A stretch of DNA of 64,000 nt from Epinephelus fuscoguttatus (GCF_011397635.1 NC_064770.1:20615707-20679706), one strand, 5' to 3'. Positions 23,669 to 34,941 are shown, counted from the first letter of the stretch. Numbers and translations are program-made. The notes: a model not told the origin generated them from the sequence alone.

Positions 23669-26600
23669 TCAGTTGTGCTTGGTGTGCAGCATCTCAGTGA
23701 GCAGAGAGTTGCAGGGCAAATCTCCCAGAAGATGGCGCTGGTACAAATACTCCTCAACCTGCAAGCTAATGCTGCGTACTTCAGGAAGCCGGAGCAGCAG
23801 TTGGCCGAACTTGTCTGAGTGCCTTGGGTGACTCTGTTGCGTGTGCTCCATCAGGGCCCTGTTCACTCTCTCTTGTGTCTGCTCCACCTGCCTGCGGTTC
23901 TGCAGTGACTTCACATCTAGACCAGAGAGAAGATAAGTGGAAGGTTTCTCATCAGTACACAGTATATACATGTACACACCCTCAATGCTAAGGGCAGCTG
24001 CATGCATGACTTAAGCCTCTTCCACTCTTTGAGGATACTGACACTTTTGGCAAGGGGAGAACTGGCATGACCATTTTCACAGAGGTCCCTGAACCTTTCA
24101 CCTCAAGATATCTGAATGGAAATGGTCTCTGTGGAAACCCACAAGTCTCCCATTTGCAGACATCAACTTTTATGCTAGTACCATGCGGTTTTTCTTGCGA
24201 AGTACAGATGTGTTATTTTTGCCTATTCTAAAAGTTGTGTATTTGAATATTTCTGCACACTATGGTCCCTAAACAGTCTTGGAATTGTATACATTGGGTA
24301 TGACTGGAAAGCTGAGAGTCTTGTGGAGTCAATGAGCCTAATTCTATTCGTCTGTGATATTGTTAGCCCCCCATGGTAGCCATTACAGTGTAGTAAGGTC
24401 ATTTTTGAAACTTGTCCTCTCTTTATACAATGACTTATTCTGACCTCTGGGATAATTACAGCCTCATGAGACTTTGAAACCACAAACTAGAGACCTTGGT
24501 GCTTTTCATAGGTCAATGACATGACAATAAAGAGGTTTCTCAGTCAGTTTCCAAAACAGAAGTGCTTGCCATCCCGTCGCCAAAACATGCAATTCTTACA
24601 GAAATTTCCAAAGGTCCAGATCACAGCATAGATTTTTCTATGTTGTTCCTCAAGGTCTTGGTGTATTACTGTGGTATTTTGGAAGGATTTTTACCATTTT
24701 TGACAAATCATTGCTTCCATTTAGCACCAAATCTGTGTAACAAATGGTATTAACCAAAACAGTGCTGCAACTATTTATAACCCCCAATACATACAGTACA
24801 GGCCAAAAGTTTGGACACACCTTCTCATTCAATGCGTTTTCTTTATTTTCATGACTATTTACATTGTAGATTCTCACTGAAGGCATCAAAACTATGAATG
24901 AACACATGTGGAGTTATGTACTTAACAAAAAAAGGTGAAATAACTGAAAACATGTTTTATATTCTAGTTTCTTCAAAATAGCCACCCTTTGCTCTGATTA
25001 CTGCTTTGCACACTCTTGGCATTCTCTCCATGAGCTTCAAGAGGTAGTCACCTGAAATGGTTTTCCAACAGTCTTGAAGGAGTTCCCAGAGGTGTTTAGC
25101 ACTTGTTGGCCCCTTTGCCTTCACTCTGCGGTCCAGCTCACCCCAAACCATCTCGATTGGGTTCAGGTTCGGTGACTGTGGAGGCCAGGTCATCTGCCGC
25201 AGCACTCCATCACTCTCCTTCTTGGTCAAATAGCCCTTACACAGCCTGGAGGTGTGTTTGGGGTCATTGTCCTGTTGAAAAATAAATGATCGTCCAACTA
25301 AACGCAAACCGGATGGGATGGCATGTCGCTGCAGGATGCTGTGGTAGCCATGCTGGTTCAGTGTGCCTTCAATTTTGAATAAATCCCCAACAGTGTCACC
25401 AGCAAAACACCCCCACACCATCACACCTCCTCCTCCATGCTTCACAGTGGGAACCAGGCATGTGGAATCCATCCGTTCACCTTTTCTGCGTCTCACAAAG
25501 ACACGGCGGTTGGAACCAAAGATGTCAAATTTGGACTCATCAGACCAAAGCACAGATTTCCACTGGTCTAATGTCCATTCCTTGTGTTTCTTGGCCCAAA
25601 CAAATCTCTTCTGCTTGTTGCCTCTCCTTAGCAGTGGTTTCCTAGCAGCTATTTGACCATGAAGGCCTGATTCGCGCAGTCTCCTCTTAACAGTTGTTCT
25701 AGAGATGGGTCTGCTGCTAGAACTCTGTGTGGCATTCATCTGGTCCCTGATCTGAGCTGCTGTTAACTTGCCATTTCTGAGGCTGGTGACTCGGATGAAC
25801 TTATCCTCAGAAGCAGAGGTGACTCTTGGTCTTCCTTTCCTGGGTCGGTCCTCATGTGTGCCAGTTTCGTTGTAGCGCTTGATGGTTTTTGCGACTCCAC
25901 TTGGGGACACATTTAAAGTTTTTGCAATTTTCCGGACTGACTGACCTTCATTTCTTAAAGTAATGATGGCCACTGGTTTTTCTTTAGTTAGCTGATTGGT
26001 TCTTGCCATAATATGAATTTTAACAGTTGTCCAATAGGGCTGTCGGCTGTGTATTAACCTGACTTCTGCACAACACAACTGATGGTCCCAACCCCATTGA
26101 TAAAGCAAGAAATTCCACTAATTAACCCTGATAAGGCACACCTGTGAAGTGGAAACCATTTTAGGTGACTACCTCTTGAAGCTCATGGAGAGAATGCCAA
26201 GAGTGTGCAAAGCAGTAATCAGAGCAAAGGGTGGCTATTTTGAAGAAACTAGAATATAAAACATGTTTTCAGTTATTCCACCTTTTTTTGTTAAGTACAT
26301 AACTCCACATGTGTTCATTCATAGTTTTGATGCCTTCAGTGAGAATCTACAATGTAAATAGTCATGAAAATAAAGAAAACGCATTGAATGAGAAGGTGTG
26401 TCCAAACTTTTGGCCTGTACTGTATACTCTAAACTTTCACAGTTCGAACAGGTATTTAACCAAAACACAATGTTTATTGCATAGTTATGACTAGAAAAAC
26501 TTGCCGCTGTACTGTTGACTTGCAATCTCACCCTAAAGATCCCCTGTTCCCCCTAAAATTGACAAAATGTACAAATGAGAGGTCACAAAGTTGATCAAAA

Positions 26601-29040
26601 GGCCACACTGGATTTGTATCCTCTATGAATTGTCTAGACCTTCAAAAGGAAAAGCTCACCAGGGTTGAATAGCACCAAGTATTTGAGACAGACAAACTCA
26701 TGTCTGTCTAGCTGGAATCCCTTCAGTTTGGACACCAAGTCCTGGGTCCTCGATACCAGGCTGCTCAGTGTCGCTCCTGCCTGGGAGATGATGGTCGACA
26801 CCTCAATCTGCATCAGAATGAAAGAAAGGTGATGATCAGACTGAAAGCTTCTGTGCAGCAGAACAACAAAACAACACATAATGTTCTATCCAAAGACATT
26901 TTTGATGCTAGTAGAAATTCGTCATTGTGTGCTGTTAACTTTACCTGTTGTCCTGTGACCAGATATATGCAGCCCTCTTTGCCATAGGCCACCTGTCTAC
27001 AGAGGTGATCCAGGACAAGGAGCTCACTCCAGCAGCTCTGCAGCAGCACCATCTGGTCCTCCACCTGTGGGAGGCATAAAAAAAATTGATCCGATGTAGT
27101 TACAAATTAAATGCTGTGATCTTTGACCTCCAGTAAGGAGTCTGCTCACACAGCCAATTTCCATTACAGCAAAAAGGTCTATGTAACTTTATAATTTCAT
27201 GTTTCATTACCTTGAGCTCCTTGAAGAGTGTACTGTTCCTAGCCCACTCCACAAGCCCAAACAGAGTCTGGTCAGCCATTTTGCACATGATGCTGAATGT
27301 ATTAAGGCGGTCATGTTTGCCTCGGTTGGCCTGTTCTCTCTGCAGAGTGGTGAGGACCTTGGCACACAGCTGGCTCTCATCTGGCTCCCCCTCCACGAGT
27401 TGGCTTAGGAAGCTGGGTGTAAGAGGGGCTGATGAAGAAGTGTCTGGGTTTTGGGTGGAAGCCTGGGGTGGCTGCGGGGTGATTGAGCTTGGCGTTGAGC
27501 AGGGGGATGATGCTGGTGTGCTTCTTGGTGTGAATGAATTGTTCTGAGTTGGGTGCACTGTATAGTTTGAAGGAGCTGGGCTGTAGCTAAAAGGCATTTC
27601 TCCTTTCTCCTGGAAGTATCCAGGGAAGGTGCGGTGGTACAGTCCAGGGTAGGGCAGCGGTAGAGGTGTGAGCACCCTGTCTGCGCTCATGGTGCAGTCC
27701 AGAGGCATGGGCGCACCTGACTGCCCTATGCCAGGGGGATACATGTGGGTCTGATGAAAAGCATCAGAAGACAATGGAGCACTTGTGTGACTGCTGATAA
27801 GGTGAGCATCACTTGGAGCTGTGGACGGGTGTGTTTGAGTAGTTTCCATCTTAATCCTGTAGGGAGCAGTGTTTGCCTGGTGATACACCCTCTGCTGTTT
27901 CATCTGCCTGTCCTGCCGGTACAGAGGGCCAAATTTATTCCTGCCACCTCTCATACGATCTGCTCTTACCGCTGTTGACACAACATGTAACAAATTATAA
28001 AAGTTTCACCACAAGATTTCAAACACTACCTTAGATGACTTTGTTTATAAAACTAACAATATGCCCACTCCACTGTGAGGACTCAGATACAAAGTCATAA
28101 TTTATAATCTGGGTCATTACAGCACTGGTTTATGACTTTTTAGATAAGTCATATGGGAGAAAAGAACATGAATGTCAGTGGAGCACAAGAGCAGTAGAGC
28201 AGAATATAAGTTGTACCTTCTCTCTTCATTCCCACTGCCAAACATTTTTGGAAGCGGCAGAAAGGACAACGTTTCCTTTGCGAAAGGTTCATGGGGCAGT
28301 TCTGTTGTTCTGCACAGGTGTAATGCTTGTTATTCTGCACTGAGCGTTTAAAAAAGCCCTGTAGAGAGAGAGACTTTGCTTCATTCTCTGACAGTATAAA
28401 ATATGCATCATTATAGTTACAGACATAATTTATCTTAGCTCTATAGTAGTTGGCTATGGTTAGTTGGTCTATACTACAACACCATGGTATCCTGTGGTGC
28501 TGTTTGAGGATAAATATTTCTCCATGGACTGGTCAAACCCCTATCTCTTACCTTGCAGCTTTCACAAGTGAGCAGCCCATAGTGGTACCCTGATACTTTG
28601 TCTCCACAGATGGGACAGCTCTCCTCTGAATCTGCTCTGCTGTCTGGCTCTGTCTTTAATTCCTGCGCTGGAGGAAGACACCACAATTAACACTGAATGT
28701 CAAATATACAGTGTGACACAAACATCTCATCCTCTCGGTGCAGGTAATATCTTAAAGGGAAAGTTTAACCCTGAATCAAAAATATATCCTTCTCTTCTTA
28801 CCTGTAGCGTTATTTATCAATCTAGATTGTTTTGGTGTGAGTTGCAGATAGAGGGTGACACGGGAGTGGATTTTCAGTCCTGTCCCATCCCACTCCCACA
28901 AAAATAATCCCATCCCGTCCCAATCCCATGAAAAAGAAAAAAAAAAATCCTGTCCCGTCCCAATCCCACAAGAATGACTCCCGTCCCATCCCGCTCCCAT
29001 GTTGTTGCAGTAAAAAAAAAATAAAAAAAAAAAATTTAAA

Positions 29041-29092
<52 letters not shown>

Positions 29093-31122
29093 TACATGGA
29101 TCACACAATGCCTACCTTAGTTGAATAAATATGACATCTAATGTTGATGTTTATTGCCTAATTATTTTAACATTCACTCCACCTTGAAGCTGTTCAGAAT
29201 GATAAACACATTTGATTTCTGATGTGGTCAGACAACACGTCATAAGAACCAGTTCTGAGAGAGAAAAATGTCGTTAAACTATTGCAGTAAAAGTAGTGTT
29301 TGGTTCCTCTGACTGATATTATTATATATGACATCATTAGATTATTAATAATGCAGCATCAGTGTTAGAGCAGCATGTTACTGTTGTAGCTGGAGGTGGA
29401 GCTAGTTTCAACTACTTTATAAAAACTTGACTATTGTTATTATGATTAGGCCTGTCATGATAACAAATTTTGCTGGGCGATTAATTGCGTCAGAAATTAT
29501 TGCGATAATATTGAGTAATATTGTGCTTTTAAGATCATTTTTATTATTGTTGTAATTTTGCTGTTTTTAGACCTGCGACAGGCCTAATTATGATTCCCAG
29601 TCCCGCCCGCTCCCGTTGACTTTTTTTTTCCATCCCGTCCCAATCACGTGACGAATAGTCAAACTGATTCCCATCCCGTGGGAATCCCACGGGAGTGGCG
29701 GTAATGCCCCGTTGTAAAGGTGGCCAACCGCCGTTAAACTCCACGAAGAAGAAGAAGGGAATCCCACGGGAATCACGTGACCTGCGGGACTCCCGAAAAA
29801 ATGTCAGCCTCTAGTTGCCGAGTGTTGGAAATACAGGCTGTAGAGATGTCTGCCTTCTCTCTAATATAATGGAAGTAGATGGCACTCGGACTGTGGTGCT
29901 CAAAGGGCCAAAAAATACACAACATCAGTATTACAGAAATCCTGACCTGATTACTCAAGATAATCCACAGACCTTGCTGTGAGCATTTTCATGTAGGAAC
30001 TGTTTTCTTTCTACCAAACTACAACTGCCAACTTTATCACTGTGCAGAAGGAAGAGTGCATCTACTGCTAGCTCACCTAGCACCACTGAGCTAGCTAATG
30101 TTACAGCTCAGCCCAGGAGGGCTTTGTTAATGCTTACATCTTGCACTGTCAGAAGCACGAGCCTCTAATCCACGAGTAGATGAAAGCTTCCTTTTTTGCA
30201 GTGATACAGTTGGGGGGTGTAGTTTGGTAGAAAGAAAGTACTTCCTACATGCAGCTGGTCTGTGGATTATCTTGAGTGACCGGGTCATGATTTCTGGAAA
30301 GAGACATTGCTGTTGACTTTTTCAAATGTATTTTTTGGCGCTTTAAGCACCACTAGCCGAGTGTCGTCTAGTTCCATTATATTAGAAAGAAGGCAGACAT
30401 CTCTATTACCAATGTCTCCAACACTCTGCAACTCACATCAAAACAATCAAGACTGATAAATGGCCCTACAGCTGGGAGGAAAGTTATGTATTTTTGATTT
30501 TTAGGTGAACTCTCCCTTTAAATCAGCCACAGAGAAGATTCTGAATTGATAATACGTCTGGCGGTCGAGTGCTACTGACATAAGTGTGTCATCTAATGAG
30601 GTTTATTGCTCAGCTGTTGAGAGAATAGTGAGTAGTACATGACTATCCCTCTGTTAGAGACAGTACCTTATCACTAAACATGATTTGCTTGACGATGATC
30701 AGAGATATGACCCTTACATAATTCCCAGCGATTACGGGTTATGACCTCCATAAGAACTAGTCTCCAATATGAAAATCTGTAGCAAAACGATGAACCACTT
30801 TCATGCCTTTAATTCTATAAATGTGGATTTCCACATAGACGTGATCAATAACATTTCTGCACCACTTTTTTTTTTTACACAATGTCAGACACTGCTGTAC
30901 TTTAAACTCTGAACTTTAAAACAAGACATTTAAAACACTGATATCTTTATAATAATGTAAAGTTCAAAGAATATCTTCTGAAAGCTGTATACAAGGGCAC
31001 CATCTACCTAGATTATACTCACATGTTGACGGTCCTTCCAAAGATATAGGATCCTCTGGATAGTTGCCAGGGTGGTGTACAAGTGGCAGTGGCTGCTGTG
31101 GGTGATAATTAGGTAGGTCCAT
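23669..31122 (-). CDS. nr5a5: NR5A (Ftz-F1) orphan nuclear receptor, probably nr5a5
   Basis: NR5A receptors bind extended half-sites (TCAAGGTCA-like) as monomers and control steroid and sterol genes. Exons in transcription order: 31122-31023, 28667-28552, 28358-28217, 27971-27211, 27064-26945, 26807-26660, 23916-23669. The total is 1635 nt, 544 codons plus stop, with consistent phases. Exons 2-3 encode two zinc fingers ([21 protein letters not shown]-box CESCKGFF). Exon 4 holds the Ftz-F1 box ([14 protein letters not shown]) and a Pro/Ser-rich hinge. Exons 4-7 form the ligand-binding domain, ending in the AF-2 helix LLTEMLHTK. The N-terminus lacks the acidic YDEDLxEL start of NR5A1 and NR5A2. 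Divergence in the second finger ([13 protein letters not shown]) and location beside camsap3, rdh8 and notch3 fit fish nr5a5 (ff1c). The family is certain; the paralogue is inferred. Confidence 0.9.
24794..25063. repeat. Left long terminal inverted repeat of the Tc1 element
   Basis: About 270 bases match the reverse complement of 26154-26422, with differences seen at GGTGAAAT versus GGTGGAAT and CCTGAAAT versus CCTAAAAT. The inner 107 bases are also the last 35 codons plus stop of the transposase gene. Confidence 0.9.
24957..26009 (-). CDS. Tc1-type transposase, DD38E catalytic spacing
   Basis: The 350-residue protein starts [11 protein letters not shown]; an in-frame upstream Met at 26108 would add 33 residues unlike any transposase. 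The N-terminal half has two helix-turn-helix regions of the paired type ([35 protein letters not shown]), a GRPRV hook motif and a basic RRGNKQKR stretch. The catalytic domain shows [19 protein letters not shown] and [15 protein letters not shown]. Counting from the second Asp (QQD) to Glu (PIE) gives 38 residues, where Tc1 and Sleeping Beauty have 34. This matches the DD38E group described as Intruder. No stop or frameshift interrupts it. Expression in this genome is unknown. Confidence 0.93.
   Translation of the reverse strand: MARTNQLTKEKPVAIITLRNEGQSVRKIAKTLNVSPSGVAKTIKRYNETGTHEDRPRKGRPRVTSASEDKFIRVTSLRNGKLTAAQIRDQMNATQSSSSRPISRTTVKRRLRESGLHGQIAARKPLLRRGNKQKRFVWAKKHKEWTLDQWKSVLWSDESKFDIFGSNRRVFVRRRKGERMDSTCLVPTVKHGGGGVMVWGCFAGDTVGDLFKIEGTLNQHGYHSILQRHAIPSGLRLVGRSFIFQQDNDPKHTSRLCKGYLTKKESDGVLRQMTWPPQSPNLNPIEMVWGELDRRVKAKGPTSAKHLWELLQDCWKTISGDYLLKLMERMPRVCKAVIRAKGGYFEETRI
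26154..26422. repeat. Right long terminal inverted repeat of the Tc1 element
   Basis: This arm is the near-perfect reverse complement of 24794-25063. It includes an inverted copy of the 3' end of the transposase reading frame, visible as residues [20 protein letters not shown] in the opposite orientation. Confidence 0.9.
29050..29089. repeat. (AT)n microsatellite
   Basis: About 20 uninterrupted AT units follow two A-runs inside the middle hAT element. Likely polymorphic in length. Confidence 0.95.
29447..29586. mobile_element. Innermost hAT MITE with perfect 8-bp duplication
   Basis: The 140-bp element starts TAGGCCTGTC and ends GACAGGCCTA, and is flanked on both sides by ATTATGAT, a perfect 8-bp target duplication. 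The interior contains the GCTGGGCGATTAATTG block typical of this fish MITE family. It is the youngest of the three nested insertions by position. Confidence 0.92.
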
Positions 31123-31600
31123 TTTGGCTGATGGTACTAGCTTCAGAGTCAGCCCAGCCGGATCTTCATTGTCGCAGAGAACAGACAGACACCGCAGGAG
31201 AGCCAGAGAAAGGCCGGCTGACAGGCCAAACAGCCCCGGTGGACTGATGGTTGTTTGAGGCCCACAAGTGGACTTCGATCTACTGTCAGTGTCATAAAAC
31301 CTCTCCTGATTGGCACTCCTACCCAGTCAGTCAGTCAGCAAGCCAGCCAGCCAACCGGCCCCTGCATGGGGGACAGTCAGATATCCACCTGCTGCAGTGT
31401 TACTGTAGTGAAGTCTCTCCAGTATCACTGAGCCGTCCTGAAGCTCAGCTGATAAGATAAGAGTCCACTGAAGAGTGTCTGTAATCACAGCCAAAACTAC
31501 AGCCATTCAGATTTTATATTCAGCTGGCATTACTATTATTATTTTTACATATTGTAGCATTGCAAGTAATTTATAGGTGTGAAAGAACAAGTCAAAGTGC
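31123..31600 (-). other. 5' UTR and proximal upstream region of the NR5A gene
   Basis: An in-frame stop lies a few codons upstream of the ATG at 31122, so the coding start is bounded. The next 150 bases are moderately GC-rich and probably 5' UTR. A GATAAG pair (CTGATAAGATAAG near 31450) lies further upstream. No TATA box is clear. The transcription start cannot be set from sequence. Confidence 0.35.
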
Positions 31601-31847
31601 CAGTAAAGCAGTGTAAAATATACTCTACAAGTAAAAGTGCTTTATTAAAAAATCTTAAGTAACAGTACAGAGGTGCTTAAATGATCAAAGGTAAAAGTAC
31701 CCTGTCATCTTTGAGTGATATGTTATTATATGTGGCATTATTATATTGTTAAATACTGTTGCATCAATGTTTAGGTAGCACCTTACTGTTGGAACTGACA
31801 AGGGCAGAGTTGATTTTAACTACTTTATATAAAGTATACATATGGTC

Positions 31848-32040
31848 CAATGGTTCACAAACTCAAGGTCTGACACGAGATGGTAAATAAGACAAAATAA
31901 AGTTTGTAATGTTTGTAACAGTTGAGATGTTTAGTGTAACTTATAACAACTAACATACATCTGAAAGGTGTGATAAAGGGCCCCAACTGAATACTTTTAT
32001 TTTAGTGAGGGTCACATGCCAAAAAGTCTGGGAGCCACTG
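31848..32040. mobile_element. Small hAT-like MITE
   Basis: The left end CAATGGTTCACAAACTC and the right end, reverse complemented, CAGTGGCTCCCAGACTTTTT form the CAGTGGTTCTCAAAC-type termini common in fish hAT MITEs. It is 193 bp with no coding sequence. The flanks do not show a clear duplication. The surrounding 31.5-32.5 kb has AGTAAAAGTAC-type phrases of another dispersed repeat, with nothing else recognisable. Confidence 0.55.
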
Positions 32041-32987
32041 GATCAGTCTTTAGCAATGAATTTTATTTCATACGCTGATCGTGTGTTTTTAAATTTAAAT
32101 GTAGTGAAGTAAGAACTACAATAATAAAAAGCAGCACATAGTCTACCTACAGGTAGTTTGTAGAGTATTTGTAACATTTTAACAGCGTATAAATTTAAAC
32201 TGAACACTTTTGCTGTATTCTGTAGGTGTTTTGCAGATTATATGGAGAGAATATGTGACTATTCATGAACATACCTAATTATTCACAGAGTAATTCAATT
32301 CAACTTGAACTACTTGCTCAACTTATGCAGCATAAACTAAGTGGATAGTTTAAGTTCAACTAAATTATTCTGAGAAATGTTACAAATGCTCCGTCAACTG
32401 TAGGCAGACTCTCCAAATAAAGTGTTAGCAAGGGCAGTACAATCAGAAAAAAATACTTTACTCAGTATAATGTTAGTCAGTTACTTAAATCACACGCAGT
32501 GAATATATTCTTCTACATCCGCAGGCAGTGCTTGAGATGATAAGGTGCCATTCAACAGCCAAATCTGGACAGTGGTTGCTTTGATGAAGCTGCACAGTGA
32601 CGCAAAAACAGTGCAGTTCAAGGGTGGACGGTTATGACTTCTGCACATTAGCTTGTAAATTGATTATGGCATTCATCAATAAAACAATCCCCCTGCTATT
32701 TTCACCAGTCTGGGTTCTGACACGTGACACTGTTTCACTTCTCTTAGAGGCTAAATCTTCAACAACATATGTCACCAAAAAAAAAGCTTGCAGTGACAGG
32801 CAGTATGTGTAATCCTGGAGGTATTTTTGAGTTTTTTAGTGCCATCTGGTGGTATTGTAGAAAAACAGGTCTAAACTGGAGTGAGACTCGTTGACAGGTT
32901 TCATCTATTGTCAATCCTGCTGCTTTTGACAAATTTCATGACAAAGACGACACCTTTCATACAAAAAAATGACTGCAAAAGGGTAAA

Positions 32988-32993
32988 TTTATT
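32988..32993 (-). promoter_or_regulatory. Poly(A) signal of the HEBP2-like gene
   Basis: TTTATT on the plus strand gives AATAAA on the minus strand, about 180 bases after the stop codon of the SOUL-family gene. This is a normal distance for a short 3' UTR. Confidence 0.6.
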
Positions 32994-33173
32994 GAATAGA
33001 GCAGAAAACAAGCTTGTGTAAAATCATCGTTGCAAGTACTACGTAGTGTATTAAATTCATTGGCATTTTTAAAATGTGTGCTCTCACTGGCAGGTTATTT
33101 ACATGACACTTGACGTAATGTCTGCCTTGCAAAATCTCTTCATATGCACCATCTGCTGTAAGCCCTCATTGCT

Positions 33174-34878
33174 TCAGTCCTCTTCCTCACTGTTGGAACA
33201 CACTGGGTCATCGCTGACGACAAACCACACCTCATTGTGCCTGTTAAACAGCTTCATTGGACTGCAAGAGACAAATGCACAGTGTAAAATATCAAATCAC
33301 CAAATATTAAAAGCTTTTCTTTCCTTTGCTTTTTTAGACTGGGTAAAATGCTGGTGATTTATTTACCTGTTATATCCAGCAGCATAGTGAAAGCCTTTTT
33401 TGTACTCTGCTTTCAGTAAGTCGAGGGCAGCGGAGAGACTGCTTGCTTTGTTTCTGTCAGAAATGCTTGTCATCCATCCTCCGTAGCTCTGCACATACAC
33501 TTTCATTGCTGGCATCTTTTGGAGGTACACCTGCAAGTCAGCAAAGTTTCATACTGAATTTATTCAAACACAATCACAGCATTTAGAAGTAAAGACTGAT
33601 GTGTTTTTTTTCCAACCATTGTCAGGGAAGTTTACCTGCTCATCAGTAGGTTTGGGGGGCTTCGCCTGATGTTTAGCTGGCAGCAAGAAACTCATTGTGT
33701 AGGTGCCCTTTTGCCAGAAGTACATGCCCTCAGATATTTTTATAACAACAGGAGCAGTCATTTCAATTTTCTCTCCTGAAGGTAAGAAAACACAATTATT
33801 ATTTTTTTTTTCTTGGAGATGTCACAGAGAGGAAAAATACAACATAAAATCAAAATGTTATGGCTTGAATATCCAAGAAACTGCCAAACTGTTTCTGCTC
33901 GCTGCTCAGAACTAAATACAGTAATTATAGGACATTTTAATTTTAGCTGCTCCACCAACAGAAGCTGGGAAATGGTTTCAAATACTAGTTTCTTGCAAAC
34001 TGAATGAGTTACAATGAGTTTCTGTTGCATTGCACCACTGTATTTTTATGTAAACATTGTGCGGTTGTGCTTTTCTGTTGACATCCTTTTAAAATAAAAG
34101 ATTAAACAAAACACATAAATGACGCACCATTCTCGTTGGCACCAGTGATGTATTCAAAAAGTCGTCTGAATGCTCTAAACGCTGCTATATCCATGAAGTA
34201 GAACATCTCGTCAGTTGAAACCCATTTCACAGAGTCATAGTGACGGACCTGAGGGACATGAAAACACACAGAGAGAAGGAGTGGGCTTTTTCAAAGTTTC
34301 TTCCACAACAAATGTGAACAGGTTTCTCTCCTTCTCAGACACACTCACCTGAAAGTCCTCAGTCTCACAGACCAGATCAAACAGCAGGCACTCTTTAGTC
34401 TCACTACAGAACTCTAACTGAGAGGAGTTTCTGTGTAGTAAGAGAGGAAACTATTAAAAAAGGCATGATGCAGACATTAAAAAAAGATACTGAATATGAT
34501 AGCAGTAATCATCTGTGCCAGGGTAAAAATGATTCATAACTTGCAATTTCTCATATATCCAAGAATCTGCTTCTACACCTGACTCACAGGAGTAACAGAG
34601 CTGCCAGTTTTTACTTTTCAAATGCAGAAATCTAATAAAAACGAGCATCAAATTTAGATTTCTTACCCAACTCTGGCCTCAGCTGTTAGCACCAGCAGAA
34701 AGCCAACAAGCCCTGAAAGATAAATCCTGAAACACATATTTAAAAGTATTTTCACAAAGACACACCAACCCACTTTTGTTTATCCAGTGAAAGCATTTAA
34801 GCTTCATTCATAAAACAGGAAATTTCTACTCAAGAATTTCCATCTAAAACAATCTGGACAATGTAATTGTACTTACAT
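33174..34878 (-). CDS. Secreted SOUL/HEBP2-like haem-binding protein
   Basis: SOUL-family proteins bind haem or tetrapyrroles, and the family also includes HEBP1 and HEBP2. Exons in transcription order: 34878-34877, 34726-34667, 34430-34349, 34248-34128, 33775-33636, 33530-33367, 33261-33174. The total is 657 nt, 218 codons plus stop. Exon 1 contributes only AT of the start codon; G comes from exon 2. The first 20 residues (MIYLSGLVGFLLVLTAEARV) look like a cleavable signal peptide, so the product is probably secreted. The SOUL domain follows: CETEDFQVRHYD, MTAPVVIKI, MSFLLPAKHQAKPPKPTD and VYVQSYGGWM. An acidic SNSEEED tail ends it. I leave the symbol blank because fish have several hebp2/soul paralogues. 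Confidence 0.92.
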
Positions 34879-34941
34879 TGTGGCAGAGTGTTGGGATCCG
34901 TGCTGTCGAAAACTGGATCTTGTCAGTCTGGTTCAGCACAA

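Larger units (their letters stand above)
24794..26422 (-). mobile_element. Apparently intact Tc1/mariner (DD38E) transposon
   Basis: The 1629-bp element starts CAGTACAGGCC and ends GGCCTGTACTG, with TA on each side as expected for Tc1/mariner insertion. Terminal inverted repeats are unusually long, about 270 bp, and differ at only a few positions. The single long open frame encodes a full-length transposase. Near-identity of the two arms and the intact frame indicate recent insertion. It lies in the last intron of the NR5A gene, in the same orientation as that gene. Confidence 0.93.
28849..29813. mobile_element. hAT element nested in the foldback arm
   Basis: The ends are TAGAGGGTGAC and, reverse complemented, TAGAGGCTGAC. 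They are flanked by GTTGCAGA and GTTGCCGA, an 8-bp target duplication with one mismatch. The uninterrupted site can be read in the other foldback arm, where GAGTTGCAGAGTGTTGG is continuous. The interior has CCCATCCCG-type repeats near both ends, A-runs, an (AT)n tract and a further nested hAT MITE. There is no transposase. Confidence 0.85.
28756..30517. mobile_element. TTAA-flanked foldback element (outer of three nested)
   Basis: TTAA lies directly outside both ends (28752-28755 and 30518-30521). The termini are AGGGAAAGTTTAACC and, reverse complemented, AGGGAGAGTTCACC. The two arms are inverted repeats of several hundred bases. For example, TAATCCACAGACC near 29961 is answered by GGTCTGTGGATTA near 30255, and CTCTAATATAATGGAA by TTCCATTATATTAGAA. 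A 965-bp hAT element splits the left arm. The TTAA target and AGGGANAGTT ends suggest a piggyBac- or Kolobok-type MITE. It sits in intron 1 of the NR5A gene. Confidence 0.82.

Noticed and set aside
26009-26108. Transposase start at the upstream Met (26108)
   Set aside because: The extra 33 residues do not resemble a transposase N-terminus; [11 protein letters not shown] is the usual type of start.
28776-29128. Frames over the poly-A and (AT)n region
   Set aside because: They consist of low-complexity Lys/Phe and Ile-Tyr repeats from simple sequence inside a hAT element.
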